Of a stretch of DNA of 64,000 nt, positions 1 to 7,433 are shown piece after piece. The notes below the pieces were generated by a model. That model made no database searches. It was not told the origin of the DNA and saw only the letters and a list, made by a program, of their open reading frames with translations. A program made the position numbers and the translations under genes. This DNA is from Variovorax sp. MHTC-1 (lineage in GTDB: Bacteria > Pseudomonadota > Gammaproteobacteria > Burkholderiales > Burkholderiaceae_C). Every line of letters begins with the position of its first letter. The stretch's first letter is position 1. The DNA lies in the NCBI RefSeq assembly GCF_003984645.1, contig NZ_RWKI01000004.1:248001-312000 (forward strand), given 5' to 3'.

Positions 1-692
1 ACGCTCTGGGCGACGAAATCCTCGCCGAGCGCATCGGCCAAGCGCCGCTCGCGCGCATCGGCGGCGCGCCACTGCTCGACCAGCCGGCCTTCGTGCCAGA
101 CCGAGAAGCCCACATCGGGCCGCGCCAGCGCATGGCGGCGCACCGCCTCGATGCAGTGCGCGAGCTCGGTCGCGTCGGTCTTCAAGAACTTGCGCCGGGC
201 GGGCGTGGCGAAGAACAGCTCGCGCACCTCGACCGTGGTGCCGGTCGCGCGCGCCACCGGCCGCAGCTCGCCGGTGCGGCCGTCGAGCGCGAAGGCGCCG
301 TCGGCGGCGTGGAAGCGGGACTGCAAGCTGAGCTCGGCAATGGCGTTGATCGCGGCCAGCGCCTCGCCGCGAAAACCCATCGTGCCCACCGTCTCCAAGT
401 CGTTCAGGCTCGCGATCTTGCTGGTCGCGTGGCGGCGCAGCGCCAGCGGCAACTCGTCGCGCGGCAGGCCCTGGCCGTCGTCCTCGACCGAGATCAGCCG
501 CACGCCGCCGGCCGAGAGCCGCACCGTGACCTGGCGCGCGCCGGCGTCGAGCGCGTTGTCGAGCAGTTCGCGCACCACCGAGGCCGGCCGCTCGACCACT
601 TCGCCGGCCGCGATCTGGCTGATCAGTTCGTCGGGAAGTTCGCGGATCGGACGGCGCGCGACCGGTGCGGGGGAGGAGGGGAGAGCGCTCAC
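1..692 (-). CDS. mutL: DNA mismatch repair protein MutL, N-terminal part (cut by window edge)
   Basis: The minus-strand reading frame encodes the GHKL ATPase domain of MutL, which couples MutS mismatch recognition to downstream strand incision. Visible family motifs are QIAAGEVVERPASVVRELLD near residue 25 (ATP-binding motif I, with the catalytic Glu and Asn of the family), the DDGQG motif, ATSKI and TMGFRGEAL. About 230 residues are present and the rest lies left of the window. The GTG at 690-692 is chosen as start because the only upstream ATG in the area hits a stop after three codons. No Shine-Dalgarno is visible, but TAGAAT at 699-704 sits 6 nt before the GTG, which suggests a leaderless mRNA. 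In many proteobacteria mutL directly follows the amidase gene; here a lipoprotein gene and an opposite-strand DedA gene lie between them. Confidence 0.93.
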   Translation of the reverse strand, partial: MSALPSSPAPVARRPIRELPDELISQIAAGEVVERPASVVRELLDNALDAGARQVTVRLSAGGVRLISVEDDGQGLPRDELPLALRRHATSKIASLNDLETVGTMGFRGEALAAINAIAELSLQSRFHAADGAFALDGRTGELRPVARATGTTVEVRELFFATPARRKFLKTDATELAHCIEAVRRHALARPDVGFSVWHEGRLVEQWRAADARERRLADALGEDFVAQS

Positions 693-698
693 CGGGGC

Positions 699-704
699 AT
701 TCTA
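699..704 (-). promoter_or_regulatory. Probable -10 box of mutL, leaderless type
   Basis: TAGAAT on the minus strand lies 6 nt before the mutL GTG, so transcription would start at or next to the start codon. No clear -35 hexamer is seen. It is assigned by position and by the same arrangement at several other genes in this window. Confidence 0.45.
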
Positions 705-738
705 GAAGGGCTTCTCGAGCGCCGGGCGGTGCCGCCCG

Positions 739-744
739 GATAAT
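739..744 (+). promoter_or_regulatory. Probable -10 box of the DedA gene, leaderless type
   Basis: GATAAT lies 8 nt before the ATG of the DedA gene and no Shine-Dalgarno intervenes. It matches five of six bases of the sigma-70 -10 consensus. No convincing -35 is visible in the 60-bp gap to mutL. Confidence 0.4.
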
Positions 745-752
745 GCGCGTCC

Positions 753-1403
753 ATGGAAATCATCAGCTTCTTCATCGACTTCATCCTGCATGTCGACAAG
801 CACCTCGAGGCCTTCGTCATCGCCTACGGGCCCTGGGTCTACGCGCTGCTGTTCCTGATCGTGTTCGTCGAGACCGGGCTGGTGGTCATGCCCTTCCTGC
901 CGGGCGACTCGCTGCTCTTCATCGTCGGCGCGCTGTGCGGCGCGGGGCTGATGAGCTATTCGGTCGCGGTGCCGATCCTCATCGCGGCTGCGATCCTCGG
1001 CGACCAGTGCAACTACAGCATCGGGCGCTATTTCGGGCCCAAGGTCTTCCAGTGGGAGAGCTCGCGCTTCTTCAACCGCAAGGCCTTCGACCAGGCCCAT
1101 GCCTTCTACGAGCGCTATGGCGGCATCACCATCATCCTCGCGCGCTTCATGCCCTTCATCCGCACCTTCGCGCCCTTCGTGGCCGGCGTGGCCGAGATGA
1201 CGCGCACCAAGTTCAGCCTCTACAACGTCGTCGGCGCGCTGGTGTGGGTGCTGAGCCTGTGCACCGCGGGCTACCTGTTCGGCAACATGCCTTTCGTCAA
1301 GGAACACCTGGACAAGATCATCTGGGCGCTGATCATCGTGCCGGGCCTGATCGCAATCTTCGGCGCCTGGCGCGCCGGCCGCACGCCTTCCTCCGTACGC
1401 TGA
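753..1403 (+). CDS. DedA family membrane protein (SNARE-associated/VTT domain)
   Basis: This 216-residue protein belongs to the DedA family of inner-membrane proteins, linked in other bacteria to undecaprenyl-phosphate or phospholipid recycling and membrane homeostasis. Family signatures are FVETG near residue 45, PFLPGDSLLF just after it, the GDQCNYSIGRYFG segment near residue 85, and the re-entrant loop RFMPFIRTFAPFVAG near residue 130, which carries the conserved Arg residues. Several hydrophobic segments span the length, and the size is normal for the family. It stands alone between mutL and a convergent lipoprotein gene, and the substrate of this paralogue cannot be told from sequence. 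Confidence 0.9.
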   Translation: MEIISFFIDFILHVDKHLEAFVIAYGPWVYALLFLIVFVETGLVVMPFLPGDSLLFIVGALCGAGLMSYSVAVPILIAAAILGDQCNYSIGRYFGPKVFQWESSRFFNRKAFDQAHAFYERYGGITIILARFMPFIRTFAPFVAGVAEMTRTKFSLYNVVGALVWVLSLCTAGYLFGNMPFVKEHLDKIIWALIIVPGLIAIFGAWRAGRTPSSVR

Positions 1404-1410
1404 AGCCAAC

Positions 1411-1436
1411 AAAAAAGGCGCGTCCTCGGACGCGCC
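1411..1436 (-). terminator. Rho-independent terminator of the glycine-zipper lipoprotein gene
   Basis: An 8-bp perfect stem (GGCGCGTC / GACGCGCC, 4-nt loop, 1417-1436) is followed on the minus strand by six T residues. It lies 25 bases past the stop of the minus-strand gene at 1461. The stem could also slow transcription from the DedA gene, but there is no T-run in that direction. Confidence 0.8.
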
Positions 1437-1460
1437 TTCGATCATGGAAGAGCCGCGAGC

Positions 1461-1739
1461 TCAGTAGGACGGGCCGTTGTACGGGTAGTAGCCGCCGCTG
1501 CGTTGTCCACGGTAGTAGTTGCGCTCGTCGGCGCGGCGACCCACCTGGTTGCCGATCACGCCGCCGATCGCCGCACCACCCACCGTGCTGGCGGTGTTCC
1601 CGCCGATGGCATTGCCGAGCACCGCGCCGCCCACAGCGCCGCCCGCGGTACCCCATTGCTCGTTCGGTCCCGCTGCGCAGCCTGCCAAGGTCATGAGGGT
1701 CGTGGCCGTTGCGGCCGTGATCCAAAGACGTGTCTTCAT
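1461..1739 (-). CDS. Small glycine-zipper lipoprotein
   Basis: The 92-residue product has a lipoprotein signal peptide with lipobox LAGC (Cys21). The central part carries repeated GxxxG spacing (GGAVGGAVLGNAIGG, then GGAAIGGVIGNQVG), the glycine-zipper 2TM motif found in SlyB/OsmB-like envelope proteins. The tail is rich in Tyr, Gly and Arg. Such proteins sit in the outer membrane and are often stress-induced; the exact role is unknown. The gene has its own terminator and the region upstream (1740-1928) holds no other gene. A second glycine-zipper lipoprotein is encoded at 21562. Confidence 0.85.
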   Translation of the reverse strand: MKTRLWITAATATTLMTLAGCAAGPNEQWGTAGGAVGGAVLGNAIGGNTASTVGGAAIGGVIGNQVGRRADERNYYRGQRSGGYYPYNGPSY

Positions 1740-1928
1740 GGTGTCCCCTTTCGATGAGTGATGGACACATTTTGTTAAGAACCCGTGCCGCCGGTGTAGG
1801 AGCCCGCCGCAGGCCCTTGCCCGAGATCATGCGCTGCATTCGTGCAACAAGGCGCGCGCGTTGCGCAGGCAGGGACGCACCTTCCCAGGGGCCTGTCGTC
1901 GTGGCGAACTTCGGCTCCGCCGAACGCG

Positions 1929-3377
1929 CTAGAGCTGGCGGCTGCGCGCCAGCGGCGGGTTCTGCGCGAAGTAGCGCTGGATGCCGCGCATCAGCGCGTC
2001 CGCAAGGTCTTCCTGGTAGGCAACGCTGCGCAGCTTGGCTTCTTCCTCGGGGTTGCTGATGAAGGCAGTCTCCACCAGCACGCTCGGGATGTCGGGTGCC
2101 TTGAGCACCGCGAAGCCGGCCTGCTCGACTCGCGGCTTGTGCAGGCGCGCACCGATGCCGCGGATCTCGCCGAGCATCGCGCCGCCGAGCTTGAGGCTGT
2201 CGTTGATCTGAGCCGTGGTGCTCATGTCGAGCAGGGCGCGCTGCACCTGGACCTCGTGCGTGCCCACGTTCACGCCGCCGACCTTGTCGGCCTGGTTCTC
2301 CTTGTTGGCGAGCCAGCGCGCGGCGCTGCTCGACGCACCGGTCTGGCTCAGCGCGAACACGCTGGCGCCGCGCGCTGCGGGCGTGGTGAAGGCGTCGGCA
2401 TGGATGCTCACGAACAGGTCGGCCTGCACCCGGCGCGCCTTCTGCACGCGCACGCCCAGCGGCACGAAGAAATCGGCATCGCGGGTGAGAAAGGCGCGCA
2501 TCGGATTGCCGTTGACGCTGCTCGCGTTGATGCGGTCGCGCAGCCGGTACGCGACCTGCAGAACGATGTCTTTTTCACGCGTGCCGTTGGGGCCGATCGC
2601 GCCCGGGTCCTCGCCGCCGTGGCCCGGATCGAGCGCGACGATGATGATGCGGTCGGTGCGGCTCGCGGTCGCGCCGCCGTTGCGCGCGGTGGCGGAAGAT
2701 GGCGGCGGGAGGGGCGTTACCGGCGTCGTTCCCACCACGGGCGGCAGCGGCGCCGGAACGACCAGCGCCTGTCCGGGCGGCGAAGAAGGCGAGGAGCGCG
2801 TCGCCTGCTGCGCCATCAGTTCGCCCAGCGGATCGACGGCCGGAGGCGCGGGAGTGCCCGGCGCAATGCCCGCGACGGTGCCGTCGCGGCCGGCGGCCTT
2901 GGGCGCATCGCGCAGCCGCTCGGCGATCAGGGCTTCCAGCGGATCGATCGCCTGTTGCGGATAGAGGTCCAGCACCAGCCGGTGCTGGTAGGCGGCCACC
3001 GGTGCCAGCGAGAACACCTGAGGGGCCACCGACTGCTTGAGGTCGAACACGATGCGCACCACGCCGGGCGCGAATTGCCCGACGCGCAGGCCGTTGATGT
3101 AGGGGTCGCCGGGCTTGATCTTGCCGACCAGCTCGCGCAGCGCGGGATTGAGTTCGATGCCGTCGATGTCGACCGCCAGCCGCGGCGGACTGCCGACCAC
3201 GAGTTGCTGCGAGTTCAGCCGGCCGTCGGATTCGATGGTGACGCGCGTGTAGTCGGCTGCCGGCCAGACGCGCACCGCCACGATGGTGGCGCCGCGCGCG
3301 ATCTCGTGCACGCCGAGCAAGAGAGCGATGCTGCCGCCTTGCAGCAGCACGCGACGTTTGAGTTGGCCGGCTTTCAT
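1929..3377 (-). CDS. amiC: N-acetylmuramoyl-L-alanine amidase, AmiC type
   Basis: This 482-residue periplasmic amidase cleaves the bond between MurNAc and the stem peptide during cell separation. The N-terminus reads KRRVLLQGGS followed by a hydrophobic stretch, a twin-arginine (Tat) signal as in E. coli AmiC. An AMIN domain for septal targeting follows (about residues 30-140), then a Pro/Ala/Ser-rich linker, then the Amidase_3 catalytic domain from about residue 245. Zn-binding and catalytic motifs are LDPGHGGEDPG, VSIHADAF and VLVETAFISN. Its ATG overlaps the stop of tsaE by 4 bp, so the two genes are translationally coupled. Confidence 0.93.
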   Translation of the reverse strand: MKAGQLKRRVLLQGGSIALLLGVHEIARGATIVAVRVWPAADYTRVTIESDGRLNSQQLVVGSPPRLAVDIDGIELNPALRELVGKIKPGDPYINGLRVGQFAPGVVRIVFDLKQSVAPQVFSLAPVAAYQHRLVLDLYPQQAIDPLEALIAERLRDAPKAAGRDGTVAGIAPGTPAPPAVDPLGELMAQQATRSSPSSPPGQALVVPAPLPPVVGTTPVTPLPPPSSATARNGGATASRTDRIIIVALDPGHGGEDPGAIGPNGTREKDIVLQVAYRLRDRINASSVNGNPMRAFLTRDADFFVPLGVRVQKARRVQADLFVSIHADAFTTPAARGASVFALSQTGASSSAARWLANKENQADKVGGVNVGTHEVQVQRALLDMSTTAQINDSLKLGGAMLGEIRGIGARLHKPRVEQAGFAVLKAPDIPSVLVETAFISNPEEEAKLRSVAYQEDLADALMRGIQRYFAQNPPLARSRQL

Positions 3378-3874
3378 GAGGAAGCGGCGGCCAGCAGCCG
3401 GCTGCCGCGCGGCGTGTTCGCGTGCAGGGTCACGGTGCGGGTATCGTCGATCATTGCTTCGATTTTAATAGCAAGATCCGCAAGCGGAATGCGCCCTGCA
3501 GCGTTTTCTGGCCATTCCGCGAGTTTGAGGCCCGAACCCGCGAAGATGTCACGGAAGCCTGCATCGTCCCATTCGTGGGGATCGCTGAAACGATAGAAAT
3601 CGAAGTGGAAGATGCTGAGGCCGCCGGGCGCTTCGTGCGGCTCGACCACCGCGTAGGTCGGGCTCTTGATGCGCGAGCCGATGCCCAGTGCGCGCAAGAG
3701 GTGGCGCACGAAGGTGGTCTTGCCGGCGCCGAGGTCTCCATGCAAAGCAATGAACGCGTCAGCCAGGTCGGGCGACGACGCGAGCGCGCGCGCGAGGGCG
3801 TCGCAATCGTCCTCGCTGCGCCAGCGTTGCACGAGGCTTTGCGTTTCTACAATCGGCAGGTGATCGGCAGCCAT
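3374..3874 (-). CDS. tsaE: tRNA threonylcarbamoyladenosine biosynthesis ATPase TsaE
   Basis: TsaE is the P-loop ATPase of the TsaBDE complex that installs t6A37 on ANN-decoding tRNAs. The Walker A motif GDLGAGKTT starts near residue 46, followed by KSPTYAVVEPHE and FDFYRFSDPHEW, the standard family signatures. The 166 residues are usual for the family. The start at 3874 is the only ATG that leaves a plausible N-terminus; it puts the 5' end over the first codons of queG on the other strand. The longer open frame upstream is antisense to queG and is not part of the gene. tsaE-amiC is a conserved pair. Confidence 0.92.
   Translation of the reverse strand: MAADHLPIVETQSLVQRWRSEDDCDALARALASSPDLADAFIALHGDLGAGKTTFVRHLLRALGIGSRIKSPTYAVVEPHEAPGGLSIFHFDFYRFSDPHEWDDAGFRDIFAGSGLKLAEWPENAAGRIPLADLAIKIEAMIDDTRTVTLHANTPRGSRLLAAASS
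3848..3853 (+). promoter_or_regulatory. Probable -10 box of queG, leaderless type
   Basis: TACAAT ends 6 nt before the GTG at 3860. TTGCAC lies about 15 bp upstream as a possible, poorly spaced -35. The placement inside the antisense tsaE 5' end means the queG promoter overlaps tsaE coding sequence. Confidence 0.45.
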
Positions 3875-4930
3875 CAACTCGTGATTCGGATTCAGGCCTT
3901 GGCCCGGGAGCTCGGATTCTCCCAAATCGGGATCGCGGGCGTCGATCTGTCGAGCGCGGAAGAGGGGCTCACGCGATGGCTGGCCGAGGGCTTCCATGGC
4001 GAGATGCACTACATGGCCGCGCACGGCACGCGGCGCGCGCGGCCTGCAGAGCTGGTGCCGGGGACGGTGTCGGTGATCACCGCGCGCATGGACTACCTGC
4101 CGCGCAGCACGACCGACGACTGGCAGGCGGTGGAGTTCGACCGGTTGCGCAGGCCCGTCGAAGGCATCGTGTCGGTCTATGCGCGCGGCCGCGACTACCA
4201 CAAGGTCATGCGCTCGCGGCTTGCGAAGCTGGCCGAGCGCATCGCCGCCGAGGTGGGGCCTTTCGGCCACCGCGCCTTCACCGATTCGGCGCCGGTGCTG
4301 GAAGCCGAACTGGCTTCGCGCAGCGGCCAGGGCTGGCGCGGCAAGCACACGCTGGTGCTGGACCGCGATGCGGGCTCGATGTTCTTCCTGGGCGAGATCT
4401 ACGTCGACATGGCGCTGCCGCCGAGCGCACCGGTCACCGCGCACTGCGGCAGCTGCAGCGCCTGCATCGACGTGTGCCCGACGCGCGCCATCGTCGCGCC
4501 CTACCGGCTCGATGCGCGGCGTTGCATCTCCTACCTCACCATCGAGCATGCCGGGCCGATCCCGCTCGAACTGCGGCCGCTGATCGGCAACCGCATCTAC
4601 GGCTGCGACGACTGCCAGTTGATCTGCCCGTGGAACAAGTTCGCCAAGAAGAGCGCGCTGCCGGACTTCGATGCGCGCGACGGGCTCACCGGGCGCCAGC
4701 TCGGCGAGCTCTTCGCGTGGACCGAGGAGGACTTTCTGCGCTACACCGAAGGCAGCCCGATCCGCCGCATCGGCCACGAGCGCTGGCTGCGCAACGTGGC
4801 TGTGGCGCTGGGCAATGCCTTGCGTGCGGGCCATGAGGAGGTGCGTGAGATCCTCGCGACGCGGCGCTCGCATCCCAGTGCGCTGGTGCGCGAGCACGTC
4901 GAATGGGCCCTCGACTTCAGCGCCGCATGA
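3860..4930 (+). CDS. queG: Epoxyqueuosine reductase QueG
   Basis: QueG reduces epoxyqueuosine to queuosine in tRNA, using cobalamin and two [4Fe-4S] clusters. The 356-residue product has the catalytic region TDSAPVLE (Asp142), GWRGKHTLVL, and the ferredoxin-type Cys sets C196/C199/C202/C206 and C222/C249/C252/C256 (CGSCSACIDVCP and CDDCQLICP). RRIGHERWLRN near the end belongs to the HEAT-like C-terminal part. GTG at 3860 is chosen because the N-terminus then aligns in length with E. coli QueG and a -10 hexamer lies 6 nt upstream; GTG at 3881 is the alternative. The first codons overlap tsaE head-to-head. Confidence 0.93.
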   Translation: MIGSHQLVIRIQALARELGFSQIGIAGVDLSSAEEGLTRWLAEGFHGEMHYMAAHGTRRARPAELVPGTVSVITARMDYLPRSTTDDWQAVEFDRLRRPVEGIVSVYARGRDYHKVMRSRLAKLAERIAAEVGPFGHRAFTDSAPVLEAELASRSGQGWRGKHTLVLDRDAGSMFFLGEIYVDMALPPSAPVTAHCGSCSACIDVCPTRAIVAPYRLDARRCISYLTIEHAGPIPLELRPLIGNRIYGCDDCQLICPWNKFAKKSALPDFDARDGLTGRQLGELFAWTEEDFLRYTEGSPIRRIGHERWLRNVAVALGNALRAGHEEVREILATRRSHPSALVREHVEWALDFSAA

Positions 4931-5339
4931 TGGCCGAGATCTGCGCCGTTCCTGCGTCGAGCGAACGCATCGAGTTCAGCCGCAGCGAGGCGTACTTGAG
5001 GACCGGGTTGTTGATCAGCTTGCCGCTGAAATGCCCGTTGAAGCGCGTGTCCTTGCAGCCGCTCACCGTGAGGTCGAGCGAGGCATTGGCCGGCGAGACG
5101 AAGTCGACGCTGGAGCCCGTCATCGTGCAGGCACCGCCCGGCACCTGAGCGCGCACCGTGCCGTCGGGATCGATCTGCATCGCGCCCGGATGGACCGCCG
5201 GCGGACCCTGCGCGCCGGTGTCCTGCTGGACCACGTAGAAAAGAAACGGCCCGCTCCACGCGCCGTGGTAGCGGGTGTGCTCCTGTGCCTGCACCGCCCC
5301 CGCGAGCAATGCTGCGACAACGGCCGGTAGGTAGCGCAT
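4917..5339 (-). CDS. Small secreted protein of unknown function
   Basis: The 140-residue product starts with a clear signal peptide (MRYLPAVVAALLAGAVQA). The mature part has two Cys residues that could pair (in GACTMTG and VSGCKD) and looks beta-rich, with alternating polar and hydrophobic residues. I do not recognise the family. The stop lies 14 bp inside the convergent queG end. The region before the start contains four TGACGA repeats and then the end of the AEC transporter gene, which may be in the same transcript. Confidence 0.7.
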   Translation of the reverse strand: MRYLPAVVAALLAGAVQAQEHTRYHGAWSGPFLFYVVQQDTGAQGPPAVHPGAMQIDPDGTVRAQVPGGACTMTGSSVDFVSPANASLDLTVSGCKDTRFNGHFSGKLINNPVLKYASLRLNSMRSLDAGTAQISAIMRR

Positions 5340-5356
5340 CGTCCGATGGTAGCGAC

Positions 5357-5380
5357 TGACGATGACGATGACGATGACGA
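5357..5380. repeat. Four tandem TGACGA hexamers
   Basis: Four perfect copies of a 6-bp unit fill the space between the AEC transporter stop and the start of the secreted protein gene on the minus strand. A tract of this kind could change length by slippage and alter the spacing in front of the downstream start. Confidence 0.8.
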
Positions 5381-6286
5381 TCAGCGCGAGAGCGCCAGGG
5401 CGAAGGGCAGGCTTGCCACACCGAGCAGCGTCGACAGCGTGACCAGGCCCGCCACGTAGGGTCCGTTGTAGCCCATGCGTGCGGCCAACACGTAGGCGCT
5501 CGAAGCGGTCGGCACCGCGGAAAAGGTCATCAGCACCGCGGCCTGCGCCCCGTCGAGCTGCAGTGCGCCGGCCAGGCCCCAGGCGATCAGCGGCAGCGCC
5601 AGATGGCGGATCGACAGCACCGACACCGCGAGCACCTTGCCGCGCGCGAGCGTCGCGAACTGCATGCCGGCGCCGGCCGCCATCAGGCCGAGAGCGAGCG
5701 ACGCGGCGCCGATGCGCGTGAGCGTGGGCTCCAGCCAGTTCGGGACGCCGAAGCCGAGCACGTTGGCGACCAGGCCGCTGAGCGTCGCAATGATCAGCGG
5801 GTTGCGGATCAGCTGCCGCGCCAGGCCGGTCTGCGCATGCCGCGCCATCGGCCACACGGCAGCGATGTTGAAGAGCGGCACGCAGGCGCCGATCAGCACC
5901 GCAATCATGAGGAGCCCGGCGGGGCCTGCGGTCCGCTCGGCCAGCGCAAGGCAGATGAAGGAGTTGAAGCGGAAGGCGATCTGCGCGCTGGCTGCATGGT
6001 CGCTGCGGTCGATGTGCGCGCCGATGCCGGGCAGGAAGGGCAGCATGTAGGCGAGCGCGATGCCGGACAGACCGACGCCGACGCCGGCGGTCAGCAGGTG
6101 CGAGGTGGCACCGAAGTCGAGCGGGCTGCGCACGATCGAGTGGAACAGCAGCACGGGAAAGAGAAAGTAGTAGACCAGGCTCTCGACCTGGTCCCAGACG
6201 CGACGGTCCAGCGGGGTATAGCGGCAAAGCAGCCAGCCGCAGGCGATGAGGGAGAAGTCGGGGAAGAGCAGCTGGGCATAGTTCAC
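5381..6286 (-). CDS. AEC family transporter (auxin efflux carrier-like permease)
   Basis: The 301-residue integral membrane protein belongs to the AEC family of secondary carriers, which in bacteria export or import small carboxylates such as malate. About ten hydrophobic segments are visible, with a break in the middle as expected for the two inverted 5-TM halves. Family-typical stretches are YYFLFPVLLFHSI near residue 40, LIRNPLIIATLSGL in the middle, and FSAVPTASSAYVLA near the C-terminus. The GTG at 6286 is preferred over the ATG at 6355, which would add about 23 residues that do not look like a membrane-protein N-terminus. Substrate unknown. Confidence 0.85.
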   Translation of the reverse strand: MNYAQLLFPDFSLIACGWLLCRYTPLDRRVWDQVESLVYYFLFPVLLFHSIVRSPLDFGATSHLLTAGVGVGLSGIALAYMLPFLPGIGAHIDRSDHAASAQIAFRFNSFICLALAERTAGPAGLLMIAVLIGACVPLFNIAAVWPMARHAQTGLARQLIRNPLIIATLSGLVANVLGFGVPNWLEPTLTRIGAASLALGLMAAGAGMQFATLARGKVLAVSVLSIRHLALPLIAWGLAGALQLDGAQAAVLMTFSAVPTASSAYVLAARMGYNGPYVAGLVTLSTLLGVASLPFALALSR

Positions 6287-6392
6287 CGGTCGAGGATAAA
6301 CGGCCCATTCCCATGGGTTATCCACGAACTGCGGCGCGCGCAGACCCGTTAGCATCCTGGCTTCGCTTTTTTCGACCTCCAGGAGCTCTTCA

Positions 6393-7367
6393 ATGCAACG
6401 TCGTCAATGGAATGCACTCGCCGGCGCCGCCGCGCTGGCGCTGATCGCCGGCCCCAGCTGGGCGCAGGGCTACCCCAACAAGCCCATCGAGCTGCAGGTG
6501 CCTTTTGCACCCGGCGGCACCACCGACATCGTGGCGCGCGTGATCTCCGAGCCGCTGGGCAAGGCGCTGGGCCAGAGCGTGGTGGTGATCAACAAGGCCG
6601 GCGGCGGCGGCATCGTCGGCGCAGCAGAGACCGCGCGGGTCGCGCCGGACGGCTACAAGCTCGGCGTGGCAACGGTGTCGAGCACGGCCGCCAATCCGGC
6701 GATCAATCCCAAGGTGCCCTACGACCCGATCACCGACTTCACGCCGATCATCAACATCGCGGCGACGCCGAATCTCATCGCGGTCCATCCGAGCTTTCCG
6801 GCCAAGAACTACGCCGAGTTCGTGGCCGAGATCAAGAAGAATCCGGGCAAGTACTCCTATGCATCCTCGGGCACCGGCGGCATCGGCCATCTGCTGATGG
6901 AGCTCTACAAGAACCTGACCAGCACCTTCATCACCCACATTCCCTACCGCGGCGCCGGCCCGGCGCTGAACGATGTGGTGGCCGGCCAGGTGCCGATCAT
7001 TTTCGACAACATTCCGTCGGCGCTGCCCTTCATCAAGTCCGGCAAACTGGTGCCGATCGTGGTTTCGGCGCCGCAGCGCCTGAAGGATCTTCCCAACGTG
7101 CCGACCTTCAAGGAAGTCGCGCTGGAGCCTGTCAACCGCATGGCCTACTACGGCATCCTGGGTCCCAAGGGCCTGCCGAAGGAAGTGGTCGACAAGGTCA
7201 ATGCCGGCGTGAAGAAATCGCTCGAAGACCCGGCGGTGCGCAAGCGCATCGAGGACACCGGTTCGCTGGTCGTCGCCAACTCGCCCGAGCAGTTCGCGGC
7301 GCAGATCAAGGCCGAGTACGAGGTCTACAAGCAGGTGGTCGCCAAGCAGAAGCTCACGCTCGAATAA
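6393..7367 (+). CDS. Bug/TctC family extracytoplasmic solute-binding protein
   Basis: This 324-residue periplasmic protein has a cleavable signal peptide ending near WAQG and the Bug fold used to bind carboxylated solutes. Typical motifs are [28 protein letters not shown], the Y-x-S/A-SSGTGG segment near residue 155 (ligand-binding loop), and [22 protein letters not shown] Shine-Dalgarno (AGGAG) precedes the ATG. No TctA/TctB membrane partners are nearby, as usual for the many orphan Bug proteins of Burkholderiales. A terminator follows at 7388. The ligand cannot be named. Confidence 0.9.
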   Translation: MQRRQWNALAGAAALALIAGPSWAQGYPNKPIELQVPFAPGGTTDIVARVISEPLGKALGQSVVVINKAGGGGIVGAAETARVAPDGYKLGVATVSSTAANPAINPKVPYDPITDFTPIINIAATPNLIAVHPSFPAKNYAEFVAEIKKNPGKYSYASSGTGGIGHLLMELYKNLTSTFITHIPYRGAGPALNDVVAGQVPIIFDNIPSALPFIKSGKLVPIVVSAPQRLKDLPNVPTFKEVALEPVNRMAYYGILGPKGLPKEVVDKVNAGVKKSLEDPAVRKRIEDTGSLVVANSPEQFAAQIKAEYEVYKQVVAKQKLTLE

Positions 7368-7387
7368 GCCGGCCTTCTCCCATCAGA

Positions 7388-7413
7388 GCCGCCCGCGCCA
7401 CGGGCGGCTTTTT
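7388..7413 (+). terminator. Rho-independent terminator after the Bug gene
   Basis: GCCGCCCG and CGGGCGGC form a perfect 8-bp stem with a 5-nt loop, followed by five T residues. It lies 20 bases after the Bug stop codon and just upstream of xerD. Confidence 0.9.
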
Positions 7414-7420
7414 CTTTTGC

Positions 7421-7426
7421 TATCTT
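7421..7426 (+). promoter_or_regulatory. Possible -10 box of xerD, leaderless type
   Basis: TATCTT lies 7 nt before the xerD ATG, just behind the terminator of the previous gene, so xerD must have its own promoter. No Shine-Dalgarno is seen in the 7-nt gap. Confidence 0.35.
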
Positions 7427-7433
7427 GCACAGC

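Noticed and set aside
3875..4897. N-terminal extension of tsaE to 507 residues
   Set aside because: The extension is antisense to queG and has no resemblance to TsaE; the normal-length protein starts at 3874.
6287..6355. N-terminal extension of the AEC transporter
   Set aside because: The extra 23 residues are polar and unlike the first helix of AEC proteins; the GTG at 6286 gives a normal N-terminus.
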